Of a stretch of DNA of 64,000 bases, positions 10,191-18,987 are shown piece by piece. Location of the stretch: the NCBI GenBank assembly GCA_024681475.1, contig JAILAT010000047.1, positions 21,635-85,634 of the forward strand, written 5' to 3'. The first letter of the stretch is position 1, and every line of letters starts with the position of its first letter. The translations under genes and the position numbers were made by a program. The notes under the pieces were generated by a model. That model saw only the letters and a list, made by a program, of their open reading frames with translations. It searched no databases and was not told where the DNA came from. This DNA comes from Bacteroidales bacterium. Lineage in GTDB: Bacteria; Bacteroidota; Bacteroidia; Bacteroidales; P3.

Positions 10191-10513
10191 CATTTTTCAA
10201 CCCAATAAGAATCAACCCTCTACACCTGCCAGCAGGAAGAATCTGGGCATGCAGGGAACCTCCAACTGGCGGGAGTCCAAAGCCGTGTAGTGATGGCCTG
10301 TTGTGGTGCAAAAACTTGTCAGTCCAGCGCCTCTCGCAACCAATGGCGAGTCGAGTCTTTGGATATTATGGGTAGCGTCAAGGGTGAAAAGCAGACTATC
10401 GTTATTGTAGGTTCCATACCAAACTCACTGTTCCCGTCATAAAACAGGTGTCAGAACGGCTAGTAGTATAATTTTTTTTCTTGGTTTTATTGTTTTATAG
10501 AGCATCGTGTTTT

Positions 10514-11914
10514 CTATTGCACCACCAGCTTGCGCACTGTTGTGCCGCGGGCGGTCTGCACGCGCACCATATAGGTGCCTCTCGGGATGTCCTCCAGTTT
10601 CAGCGTGTGGGCGTTGGTCTCCGTCGGCGATGCTTGCAGCACTGTGCGCCCTGCCATGTCGCACAACTCAATGGCAATCAGTGGCTCGTCGGCCACGATG
10701 CTCACCTCCTTGTGCGCCGGGTTGGGCTGCAGCCGCACGCCGCTGTTCTCCGCCACGACGATACCAGTCTCGCCGCCACCCTCTTCGGGACCGTCAGAGT
10801 AGAAGAACAGGCAGTTGCACCAGTTGCTGTAGTAGTCCATCTCGCCGTGGTAGTCGCACTCGTGATAGCAGTGGCGGCGGAAACAGATGGTGTGGTCGCC
10901 CTTCGCCAGACCCGTGAGCACCAGCGTGCTCAGCGAGTCGGTGAAGTCTATCAGCGTGCCCGCCTCGAAATTCAATCCGCCCGGATGGTCCAGCGATGCC
11001 TGGAAGTCCCCGTCGCCCAAGTGTATCCAGTCCAGCACCACCGTGTCGTGGCCCTGATATACAATGTTGAATGGATACATTACAGGGCATGGCGGCACCG
11101 TGTCGTCAGGCACCATCCGTGTGTCAGGCACCATGATGGGCCATATCGCAGGCACTTCCGATACTCTATTGAATTCGTATCCATGTACAATGGAAGGAAT
11201 ACTATCCTCAGGACTCAGTGTTACTATCGAATCACTATATTCCCACATTCCTATTCTTCTGCAGCCGTCCACAAAGCATGAATCACCATTTTCCCATGGA
11301 TCCCATGAACCATTAACTAGAATTGTGGGATAGAAGAAATAAGAGCCGAAATATTGAAAATCAACATAATTAGTATTGACTCCGTACCTAACATAGAAAT
11401 CCTCCCCACTGAAATCGTGGGGGGTATCAAAAAACACCTCCAACACATTAAATTGAAAGGTGTCTCCCGTCGGGGTGGTGTACACCAGCAACGAACTGTT
11501 GTCGGGTGTGTAGGGGGTGTTGGTATCGAAGACAACAATCTTTCTGTCTACCAAGTGAATTGTAGAATCAGTGGTATGTTGATAGAGATCAAAATTCCAT
11601 TGGCCATAAGGGATAAGTGGGTTGTAGGGAGAAAAACGATTGGCTGAAAGTGCAACGGCAACGCCATACACCTTTAGTTTATAGTTGTCATATCGATATT
11701 TCCAAAAAACACCATAAGGGAAACACCCTAGTGTTGTCTCGCAAGGTATCTTGTCATAGAATAGGTAGCGGTTGCTTTCACCATAGTTCACCACTATCTG
11801 GGTGTTCTGGGCTTGGAGACCGTTTGCTATTCCGACGAATATACAGCTCACCAGCAATACTGACAATAGCAATGCACGGTGTATCTTCGCTGATGAATAT
11901 TGGGTTGCTTTCAT
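10514..11914 (-). CDS. Secreted protein with type A T9SS C-terminal sorting domain
   Basis: N-terminal signal-like segment; C-terminus VRLQPNPAHKEVSI...ELCDMAGRTVLQ...GTYMVRVQTARGTTVRKLVVQ. Confidence 0.82.
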   Translation of the reverse strand: MKATQYSSAKIHRALLLSVLLVSCIFVGIANGLQAQNTQIVVNYGESNRYLFYDKIPCETTLGCFPYGVFWKYRYDNYKLKVYGVAVALSANRFSPYNPLIPYGQWNFDLYQHTTDSTIHLVDRKIVVFDTNTPYTPDNSSLLVYTTPTGDTFQFNVLEVFFDTPHDFSGEDFYVRYGVNTNYVDFQYFGSYFFYPTILVNGSWDPWENGDSCFVDGCRRIGMWEYSDSIVTLSPEDSIPSIVHGYEFNRVSEVPAIWPIMVPDTRMVPDDTVPPCPVMYPFNIVYQGHDTVVLDWIHLGDGDFQASLDHPGGLNFEAGTLIDFTDSLSTLVLTGLAKGDHTICFRRHCYHECDYHGEMDYYSNWCNCLFFYSDGPEEGGGETGIVVAENSGVRLQPNPAHKEVSIVADEPLIAIELCDMAGRTVLQASPTETNAHTLKLEDIPRGTYMVRVQTARGTTVRKLVVQ

Positions 11915-12040
11915 ATTGTATTTTCTTATGTTTATTTCTGATTTATGAACGACGGTCTGTATTAATCAATACAGGCAGGAAGAGCCAAATTGGAGAGTAT
12001 TCACAATATTTGTATGAACGGTTACTGTCGAGTAGAATAG

Positions 12041-12110
12041 TGTCCTCGCGCAAGCGCGCATATATGCATATAACGCACAAGCTCGTAGAATAGTATATAG
12101 AAAACAAAAA
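12041..12110. repeat. Intergenic repeat copy B
   Basis: gtgtcctcgcgcaagcgcgcatatatgcatataacgcacaagctcgtagaatagtatat; same orientation as copy A, upstream of the minus-strand T9SS cargo gene. Confidence 0.8.
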
Positions 12111-12319
12111 AAATACAATTCCTTGAAAACCACCAAGAAGGAACCTCATGATATCATTTTGGCTTTCTCGTGCATATGGCGGTGTCCATTTTCTGTTTTT
12201 TGCACCCAGAAATGAGTAAAATTTACACAAATAATCAATGGGGCAAGGAAAACAACCTAATCTATAAAGTTGAGAAACAGACAGCTGTGGCATTTTGATT
12301 GATCATTACGCAAAAAAAG

Positions 12320-12351
12320 TTTTGCCAATTCGGTATTGTGTTGTAATTTTG
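12320..12351 (+). promoter_or_regulatory. Putative Bacteroidetes-type promoter
   Basis: ttttgcc...tgtaattttgcg (TTTG / TAnnTTTG) upstream of the ATG at 12385. Confidence 0.5.
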
Positions 12352-12384
12352 CGTCATCATTACACAAAAGAAAAATCAATAGTT

Positions 12385-12804
12385 ATGGCTAATAACAAGA
12401 ATTATCTGAACCCCAGCGAGATCGCGCACCGCATGACACCAGATCATATCAGGGAGCTGAAGCCCGGCCAGGTCTTTGTCTTCGGCAGCAATGGCTACGG
12501 TGCTCACGGTGGCGGCGCCGCACGTCAGGCGCTTGAGCATTTCGGTGCCATCATGGGACAAGCCGAGGGCATGCAAGGCCAGAGCTACGCCATCAATTCG
12601 ATGGATGGTTTGGAGGAACTCGACGCGCAGGCCACTCGCTTCATCCTCTATGCCCAGGAACACCCCGAGAAAACATTCCTCGTCACCGCCATCGGCTGCG
12701 GCATAGCAGGCTACACTCCCCGCGAGGTGGCGCCGCTGTTCATCAAAGCTGTCGACGTGGCGAACATCTGGTTGCCCAAATCATTCTGGAATGAATTGGT
12801 ATAA
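12385..12804 (+). CDS. Macro-domain-like (A1S_2505-type) conserved protein
   Basis: PGQVFVFGSNGYGAHGGGAARQALEHFGAIMGQAEGMQGQSYAINSMDGL resembles the 'vFvFGSNlaGrHGgGAA...GqSYAIpT' family. Confidence 0.7.
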   Translation: MANNKNYLNPSEIAHRMTPDHIRELKPGQVFVFGSNGYGAHGGGAARQALEHFGAIMGQAEGMQGQSYAINSMDGLEELDAQATRFILYAQEHPEKTFLVTAIGCGIAGYTPREVAPLFIKAVDVANIWLPKSFWNELV

Positions 12805-12843
12805 TGTCTGGAGATAACTGCTCAGCTGATGGGCAACAAACAG

Positions 12844-12873
12844 AAACGGGGGCTGCAGCCCCCGTTTTTTATT
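12844..12873. terminator. Intrinsic terminator-like hairpin
   Basis: aacgggggctgcagcccccgtttttt. Confidence 0.8.
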
Positions 12874-13739
12874 CAGCTCACCACCAGATCGAACTCTTCT
12901 GGGATGCCCGTGTCGAAGCGCATCTCCTTGCCGGTCACTGGGTGAATGAAACAGAGCCGCATGGCATGCAGCGCCAGCCGCTTCATGGGCGAGCGGTCGT
13001 CGTCGTAGCCATACATGGGGTCCTTCAGTATGGGATGCCCGTTTTCGCGCATGTGCACTCGTATCTGGTTACGGCGCCCTGTCTCCAGTGAGAACTGCAC
13101 AAGGGCATATTTTCTGTTGTTCTTCAAAGTCTTGTAGTGGGTGATGGCTTTCTTGCCGCCGTTGTCGGTAGGCGACGACACGACGCTGTATTCACCATCC
13201 TTCAGCCACGACACGATGGTGCCCTGGCGTGGCACCGGTGTGCCCCAGGTAACACCGACATAGATGCGTTCCGTCACCTGCCCTTTCCAGTCGCGCTCCA
13301 GCGCCCGGGCCACCTCTTTGCTTTTCGCCACCAGCAGCAGACCCGATGTGTCGCGGTCCAGGCGGTGCACGATATGGGCGCGTTGGCGCGAACGGCGTTT
13401 TATCAGATATTCGTTGATCTCCGAGATGACGGTGATGTCGCGTTCTTCGGTGCTGTTGCTCAGCAAACCCGAAGGCTTGTTGACAACCATAAGGTAGCGG
13501 TCTTCGAAGACGATGGGCATCTTGCCACGTGCCGGCTTGCCGCGGTTTTCGTCGCCTTCGATGGTCACCTTCATGCCGGGCTTCAGCGGGTAGTCGTACT
13601 GTGTCACTCGGCGAGACTGTATCACCACACGATGTGCCAATATCTCTTTCTGGCTGGTGCGGCTGCTGTCGGGGAACAGCTGCCCTATCAGTTCCATCAG
13701 CGTCATTTCTTGCTCTACGGTCTTTTCTATCGTTTTCAT
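12873..13739 (-). CDS. RluA-family pseudouridine synthase
   Basis: HIVHRLDRDTSGLLLVAKSKEVARAL and GRRNQIRVHMRENGHPILKDPMYG motifs. Confidence 0.93.
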   Translation of the reverse strand: MKTIEKTVEQEMTLMELIGQLFPDSSRTSQKEILAHRVVIQSRRVTQYDYPLKPGMKVTIEGDENRGKPARGKMPIVFEDRYLMVVNKPSGLLSNSTEERDITVISEINEYLIKRRSRQRAHIVHRLDRDTSGLLLVAKSKEVARALERDWKGQVTERIYVGVTWGTPVPRQGTIVSWLKDGEYSVVSSPTDNGGKKAITHYKTLKNNRKYALVQFSLETGRRNQIRVHMRENGHPILKDPMYGYDDDRSPMKRLALHAMRLCFIHPVTGKEMRFDTGIPEEFDLVVS

Positions 13740-13759
13740 CTCTCTTGTTGTTTTCTTGT

Positions 13760-14782
13760 TTATTGTATCGGTGCCAGACTCATATTTCGTCCGGCAAGGC
13801 TGTCGTCGACGGTGAAACGCACCGTGCTGTAGCGTTCCTGCAGCCAGCGTTTGTTGCTGCCTCCGTAGCCTACAGCAGCGTTCATGTTTTCGCGCGAGGT
13901 GCGGACCTCCACAGCATGGATGTCTTTCGGCAACTGGTTTGCGGCGGCCTCCAGTGCGTCGTGTGCCATGGCACTCTCCACCAATTCACGAAACGACACA
14001 TGGAAGGGTCCCGCCAAATAGTCGGCGCCACTGATGAATCCTTCCGTTGGATGCAGACCCACACGCAACACCCTTACACCACCAGCTTCGAAAACCGGCA
14101 GCAGACGTTTAGTCCACTGCACCGCCTCGTCCAACGACAGGGGGGTGTATTCGCCACGTCGCCACAGGGCCTCCAGTGCTGTGTCTTTCACCACCAGCGT
14201 AGGATAGATACGGGTGTTGGTGGCGCCGGCGGCAACGATTTTCTGTGCTGTCTGCAGCGCCTTGTTGCTAGTGTCGCCCGGCAGGCCTATCATCATCTGC
14301 ATTCCCACCTCCATACCGCTGTGTTGTATGAGCTCCGCGGCGGCATAGACCTGCCGGGCTGTGTAGCCACGCCGCGTCTGCTGCAGCACCTCGTCGTCCA
14401 GCGACTGTACGCCCAACTCCACGTTGCCCACATGGTAACGTCGCAACAAGGCCACACGCTCCGCATCGATATAGTCGGGCCGCGTCGAGAGGGTTACACC
14501 TTCCACCAGGCCACGCTCCACATATTCGGACACCACACGCAGCAGCCGTTCCTGTTCCGCCAATGGCAACCCTGTGAAGGTACCGCCGAAAAAGCCTACC
14601 TGCACAACGCTGCCATCGCGCTGCGTAGCCAGGTAGGTCTCGATAGTTTTCATCACCGCCGCGTCGCTCAGCTGCTGGCTACTGCCAGTAATGACCGTCT
14701 GGTTACAGTAGATGCATCGGAACGGACAGGCCATTTCGGGCATGAAAATCGGGATGGTGCTATGTCGTTGCTTCAAGGACAT
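13760..14782 (-). CDS. Elp3-like radical SAM protein
   Basis: CPFRCIYCNQ cluster motif, GFFGGTFTGLP, STRPDYI, VELGVQSLDDEVL. Confidence 0.85.
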   Translation of the reverse strand: MSLKQRHSTIPIFMPEMACPFRCIYCNQTVITGSSQQLSDAAVMKTIETYLATQRDGSVVQVGFFGGTFTGLPLAEQERLLRVVSEYVERGLVEGVTLSTRPDYIDAERVALLRRYHVGNVELGVQSLDDEVLQQTRRGYTARQVYAAAELIQHSGMEVGMQMMIGLPGDTSNKALQTAQKIVAAGATNTRIYPTLVVKDTALEALWRRGEYTPLSLDEAVQWTKRLLPVFEAGGVRVLRVGLHPTEGFISGADYLAGPFHVSFRELVESAMAHDALEAAANQLPKDIHAVEVRTSRENMNAAVGYGGSNKRWLQERYSTVRFTVDDSLAGRNMSLAPIQ

Positions 14783-14796
14783 TATCAACACGGGAA

Positions 14797-14812
14797 TGTT
14801 ACACGTGAAACA
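14797..14812. promoter_or_regulatory. parS-like ParB-binding site
   Basis: tgttacacgtgaaaca = exact match to TGTTNCACGTGAAACA. Confidence 0.75.
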
Positions 14813-14938
14813 ATGCTATATAATATTATAAATCAATTCTCTAAATATTTTTTATTATCAACATCGTCGGCGAGGTTATCAACAGCGGTCGACGGGTATT
14901 TTTCTGCTTTCAACAGTCTCGGTCGTTTTATCAACCTT

Positions 14939-15439
14939 TCAATAGATTTTCAACACCTCGTAGGGGTTGCCAATCTGTTCGATGAAGCGGCGCATGTCAT
15001 CACCGCTGATTACCAGCGAGGCGCGGTTGTCGTTGGGGTGGAAACTGACCTTCCCGGCTTTCATCAGCTGCTCGTCGACGAAGAGCGTCACCTCGTGCTG
15101 CTCGTCATTGACCAGGCAGAAGAGACTCACCGAGCCGGGTTTCACACCCAGATAACGCATCATGCGCTCGGGCGAGGCGAAGCTGAGCTTGCCTTGGTGC
15201 AGCATCTTCTCCAGCGAATGAATATCCATCTCGTGACGGCTGTCCATGATGACCAGATAGTGCCGATTGCCTTTGTGGTTGCGAAAGAAGAGATTCTTGC
15301 AGAGGGTAGTGCCCTCGCCACGATAGAACTGTGCGGCAATCTCGATGGTCGGTGCCTCGGGATGCTCATAGTAGTCGAAGGCGATGTCCATCGCAGCCAA
15401 GGTGTCGTAAACACGCTGCTGTCCAATCATGCTGCTCAT
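14939..15439 (-). CDS. Prolyl-tRNA editing protein ProX / YbaK family aminoacyl-tRNA deacylase
   Basis: TLCKNLFFRNHKGNRHYLVIMD...GVKPGSVSLFCLVND...FHPNDNRASLVIS. Confidence 0.88.
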   Translation of the reverse strand: MSSMIGQQRVYDTLAAMDIAFDYYEHPEAPTIEIAAQFYRGEGTTLCKNLFFRNHKGNRHYLVIMDSRHEMDIHSLEKMLHQGKLSFASPERMMRYLGVKPGSVSLFCLVNDEQHEVTLFVDEQLMKAGKVSFHPNDNRASLVISGDDMRRFIEQIGNPYEVLKIY

Positions 15440-16383
15440 TTGATGATGCCCAGTTCGCGCGACATGTCCAGCATCCTCACTATCGGCTTGCGCGCCTTTT
15501 CAATCACTTCGTCGCTCAGCGTAATCTCGGGCGTCTCGTCGCGCAGACAGCGGTACAACTTCTCAAGCGTGTTCATCTTCATGAAAGCGCAGTCCGAGCA
15601 GGCACATTCGCCATTATTGGGCACGGCGATGAACTCCTTGTCGGGATTGTTGTTGCGCATCTCGTAAAGTATGCCCGTCTCTGTGGCCACGATGAAACGT
15701 TTCTTATCCGAGGCGTTGATGAATTTCAACATCGCCTTGGTGGAGCCGACAAAATCGGCCACCTGCAGCACAGCGGCATTGCACTCGGGATGCGCCACTA
15801 CCAGCGCGTCGGGATTTTCCATCTTGAGGTTGAGGATGGTGTCGGCCTCCATGGCGTCGTGCACAGTGCAGACACCGTTCCACAGCAACATCTCACGCCC
15901 GGTCTTGTTGTTGATATAGCCACCGAGATTCTTGTCGGGAGCGAAGATGATTTTCTGATCCTTGGGCAAGGCGTTGATGAGCTGCTCGGCATTGCCCGAC
16001 GTGCAGATGAGGTCAGACAGAGCCTTCACCTCGGCGGTGCAATTGATGTAGCTTACCACGATATGGTCAGGATGCTCGGCTTTGAAACGCGCCAAGTCCG
16101 GGCCGGCACACGATTCTGCCAGCGAGCAGGAAGCCTCCAGGTCGGGCAGCAGAACTTTACGCGTAGGATTCAGGATCTTGGCAGTCTCAGCCATAAAATG
16201 CACGCCACAGAAGACAATGATAGGCGCGTCGGCCTGTTGCGCCTTCTGGGCCAACTCCAAACTGTCGCCTATATGGTCGGAGAGGGCCTGTATCTCGTCA
16301 ATCTGATAGTAATGGCCCAATATGATAGCGTTCTTCTCAGCTTTGAGACGCTTTATTTCATTTATCAGCTCTGTATTTGTCAT
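15436..16383 (-). CDS. nadA: Quinolinate synthase
   Basis: AIILGHYYQIDEIQALSDHIGDSLELAQ; FCGVHFMAETAKIL; conserved Cys residues. Confidence 0.95.
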   Translation of the reverse strand: MTNTELINEIKRLKAEKNAIILGHYYQIDEIQALSDHIGDSLELAQKAQQADAPIIVFCGVHFMAETAKILNPTRKVLLPDLEASCSLAESCAGPDLARFKAEHPDHIVVSYINCTAEVKALSDLICTSGNAEQLINALPKDQKIIFAPDKNLGGYINNKTGREMLLWNGVCTVHDAMEADTILNLKMENPDALVVAHPECNAAVLQVADFVGSTKAMLKFINASDKKRFIVATETGILYEMRNNNPDKEFIAVPNNGECACSDCAFMKMNTLEKLYRCLRDETPEITLSDEVIEKARKPIVRMLDMSRELGIIK

Positions 16384-17353
16384 CGCTTTGTTTATTTGGT
16401 TATCAAAGATTGTGGCCAGTAAATCGCCCATTACAGTTTAACTACTGGAAATAAGAGAGTTACCGACTATTAAACTAATACCTTACAAAATGCAAAGATA
16501 CAACAAATCCACCAATTATGCAAAGCATAATTCCAGAATTTGATTGTTGCCGGTTGCCCGACTGTTTTCAACATTCAAATTATTATTTCTATTCCTTTAT
16601 TTTAATAAAATTCTTTTTCTTAATTTTAATGCGTGTTCATTTGTTGATAACCCTTGTTTTCACTGCAGTTTGGAATAATTTTATTCACGTCAATCACCCC
16701 CTTTATCACCGTCTAAAACCATCCCTTTCACCATTTTCCAATGTTATCAACATATAGTGAATTGTCCATTGAACACGCTTTTGTTGATAGCCTTTCCACG
16801 ACTGAAAACTTCCATTTTTCTGTGTAAAAACGGCTGAAATTTTTGGCCTTTTTTCACTCTCAACAACTCCGTTTTTTTATCCCCATTTTCTCCACTCAGT
16901 TATCAGTTCCATTTCAACCAAGTAATTAACAATTTGCCTTGATTATACAATTGTAATTAAAGTAACAGTTTGATTTATAATATATAATTTTTTCTCCTAT
17001 TGTTGATAAGTTTTACTTCTGTAAGATTTCACAGTTCTAATTTTTCCGCTAGGGAATACATTCCCGAGAAGGGTTGTCATTACCCTCTTTTTCTCTTTTT
17101 TGTCTGCGTTAGGATTGTGAATTTGGGTTCTCTCCCCCACCCCGAAGGTTGTCCACAATTTTACAATTCTAAAAACTATGGGTAGTAAAAAGAGGACTTG
17201 TATGTTATCAAAAGTATGAATATCAGTCGACTATGGTGTATTTGTTACAATTGGTGATAACTATTTGATAATTTTTGCGGTGAAGTGAGCCCTCTTTTTA
17301 TTATTTATTGTATTTTTGCACATGTTTTTGTTGTAAAATCAAAGCTAAACATC
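16384..17353. other. Candidate chromosomal replication origin (oriC): AT-rich divergent intergenic region with DnaA-box-like motifs
   Basis: TTATCAACA or its complement at 16642-16650, 16744-16752 and 17001-17009; TGTTGATAG 16782-16790; TTGTCCACA 17149-17157. Gene orientation switches here from mostly minus (left) to mostly plus (right). Confidence 0.6.
16491..16500 (-). promoter_or_regulatory. Putative -7 element for nadA
   Basis: tgcaaagata = TATCTTTGCA on the minus strand. Confidence 0.5.
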
Positions 17354-17800
17354 ATGGAAAAACAGATAATTCCCATCGCTTCCGACCATGCCGGATATGA
17401 GCTGAAAGAGAAGGTGAAAGAACATTTGGCTGCCAAGGGCTATGAGATGCGCGATTTCGGCACCTTCACGTCAGACAGTGTTGACTACCCCGATTTTGCC
17501 CATCAGGTGGGCACTGTTATCAACAAAGGCGAGTATCCATTGGGTATCGTGATCTGCGGCTCGGGCAACGGCGTGCAGATGACCGTGAACAAATACCCCA
17601 ATGTGCGCTGCGCGCTCTGCTGGTGCGAAGAGATCGCCAAGCTGGCCCGCCAGCATAACGACGCCAACATCCTTTCGATGCCTGCCCGCTTCATCGACGA
17701 GGCTACCGCCATGTGCATCGTCGACGCTTTCTTCACCACCTCTTTCGAGGGCGGCCGTCACCAGCGCCGTGTGGAGAAAATCAACAAACTGCTCTCCTAA
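17354..17800 (+). CDS. rpiB: Ribose 5-phosphate isomerase B
   Basis: PIASDHAGYELKEKVKEHL; YPDFAHQVG; GIVICGSGNGVQMTVNKYPNVRCALCW. Confidence 0.95.
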   Translation: MEKQIIPIASDHAGYELKEKVKEHLAAKGYEMRDFGTFTSDSVDYPDFAHQVGTVINKGEYPLGIVICGSGNGVQMTVNKYPNVRCALCWCEEIAKLARQHNDANILSMPARFIDEATAMCIVDAFFTTSFEGGRHQRRVEKINKLLS

Positions 17801-17820
17801 AAACAACACCGTCGTGGGCC

Positions 17821-18969
17821 ATGGATACAAAACATTACTATAACTTTCTGGACACCGCCGAGGAGGCCATTGATGCCAACCGTCGCAGTGCCACTTTCGC
17901 CCTCAAGGCTGAAGATTCGCAGATGCCGATGCCCGATGTGCGCGAACTGGCAGTGTTGCGCACTACTCTCGACAGGACTATCGAGAATCTGGATGCCGAG
18001 CTGAGCCGCTTCGAGCAACATTTTGCCGGCAGCCACAACCAGCTATTCTGGGCCCGCGACTACAACGATGTCTTCGACGGCATCCGCAAAATAGCCAAGA
18101 AGCAAAAAGCCAAGACAGCACGTCTGCCCAAGATGGAGAATTCCTTCATCTTCCGCGAGTTGGGCATGAAATTTTTTTTGCGTGACGAAAACATCAGTCT
18201 CAGCGACGATGGAGACTTGCAGTTTTTCTATGTCGACCTGATGCTGGCCGACGCAGGGTCGCTACTGCTGCTCAACAGCGGCAGCCGCGCGCAGGAAAAG
18301 CTCTCCAACAGCCGCACCAATATTTTCATCTCCAGCATTGACCGTGTCCTGGCCAACAGCGACTTGGTGGACACCTACCGTCAGCTGCTGGCCTACAAGT
18401 ACGGCGCCGGCAGTCAGGACTTTCTGCTCTTCAAAGGGTCGCCCAACTGTGAGAGCTATCTCTTCGTCGTCGACAACCAGCGCACCGCCCTGATGGCTGC
18501 CAAGTCGCAGCGCCGTGTGCTGGCCTGTCTGCATTGCGGCCGTTGCAACGACGTATGCCCTGTGCTGCAGAGCATCGGCGAAGAGCCTTACAACAATGTC
18601 TTCGTCGGCCCTGTGGCCAACATCATGTTGCCCTATCTGGAGAGTCAGGAGACCGACGGTCATGTCATCCATGCCTGCACGCTCTGTGGCCGCTGCGAAG
18701 AGGTTTGCCCCATCGCGCTGCCCATCCGCGACATGATTGTCGATGCGCGCCAGACAGCCTTCGTCAGCAAGACGATGGACAAAAAAGACCGCAAGTCGCT
18801 GCTCAGCCTCCGCAAGCTGCTCACCAGCCGCGCCAAGATGAACAAGGGACGCCGCACAAAAGGCTACATCATGCGCAAACACCAGCTCAAGGAGCTGCGT
18901 CACCGCCGCAAGATGCCGCAGTTCGCCAAGATACCTTTTGCCAAGATGTATGCCGGCGAGGAACGGTAG
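17821..18969 (+). CDS. LutB-like LUD-domain / 4Fe-4S ferredoxin protein
   Basis: CLHCGRCNDVCPV and CTLCGRCEEVCPI cluster motifs with an N-terminal LUD-like region. Confidence 0.8.
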   Translation: MDTKHYYNFLDTAEEAIDANRRSATFALKAEDSQMPMPDVRELAVLRTTLDRTIENLDAELSRFEQHFAGSHNQLFWARDYNDVFDGIRKIAKKQKAKTARLPKMENSFIFRELGMKFFLRDENISLSDDGDLQFFYVDLMLADAGSLLLLNSGSRAQEKLSNSRTNIFISSIDRVLANSDLVDTYRQLLAYKYGAGSQDFLLFKGSPNCESYLFVVDNQRTALMAAKSQRRVLACLHCGRCNDVCPVLQSIGEEPYNNVFVGPVANIMLPYLESQETDGHVIHACTLCGRCEEVCPIALPIRDMIVDARQTAFVSKTMDKKDRKSLLSLRKLLTSRAKMNKGRRTKGYIMRKHQLKELRHRRKMPQFAKIPFAKMYAGEER

Positions 18970-18987
18970 ACTAAAAACACCACGATT

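Noticed and set aside
8152-10290. 712-aa plus-strand ORF
   Set aside because: Antisense to murA and DUF4290, His/Gln/Ala-rich shadow ORF typical of GC-rich codon usage.
11943-12293. 116-aa minus-strand ORF (and its partner 10105-10311)
   Set aside because: Both simply translate the intergenic repeat; similarity between them reflects the DNA repeat, not a protein family I can support.
13529-15667. 712-aa plus-strand ORF
   Set aside because: Antisense to RluA-like, radical SAM and ProX genes; no recognisable domain.
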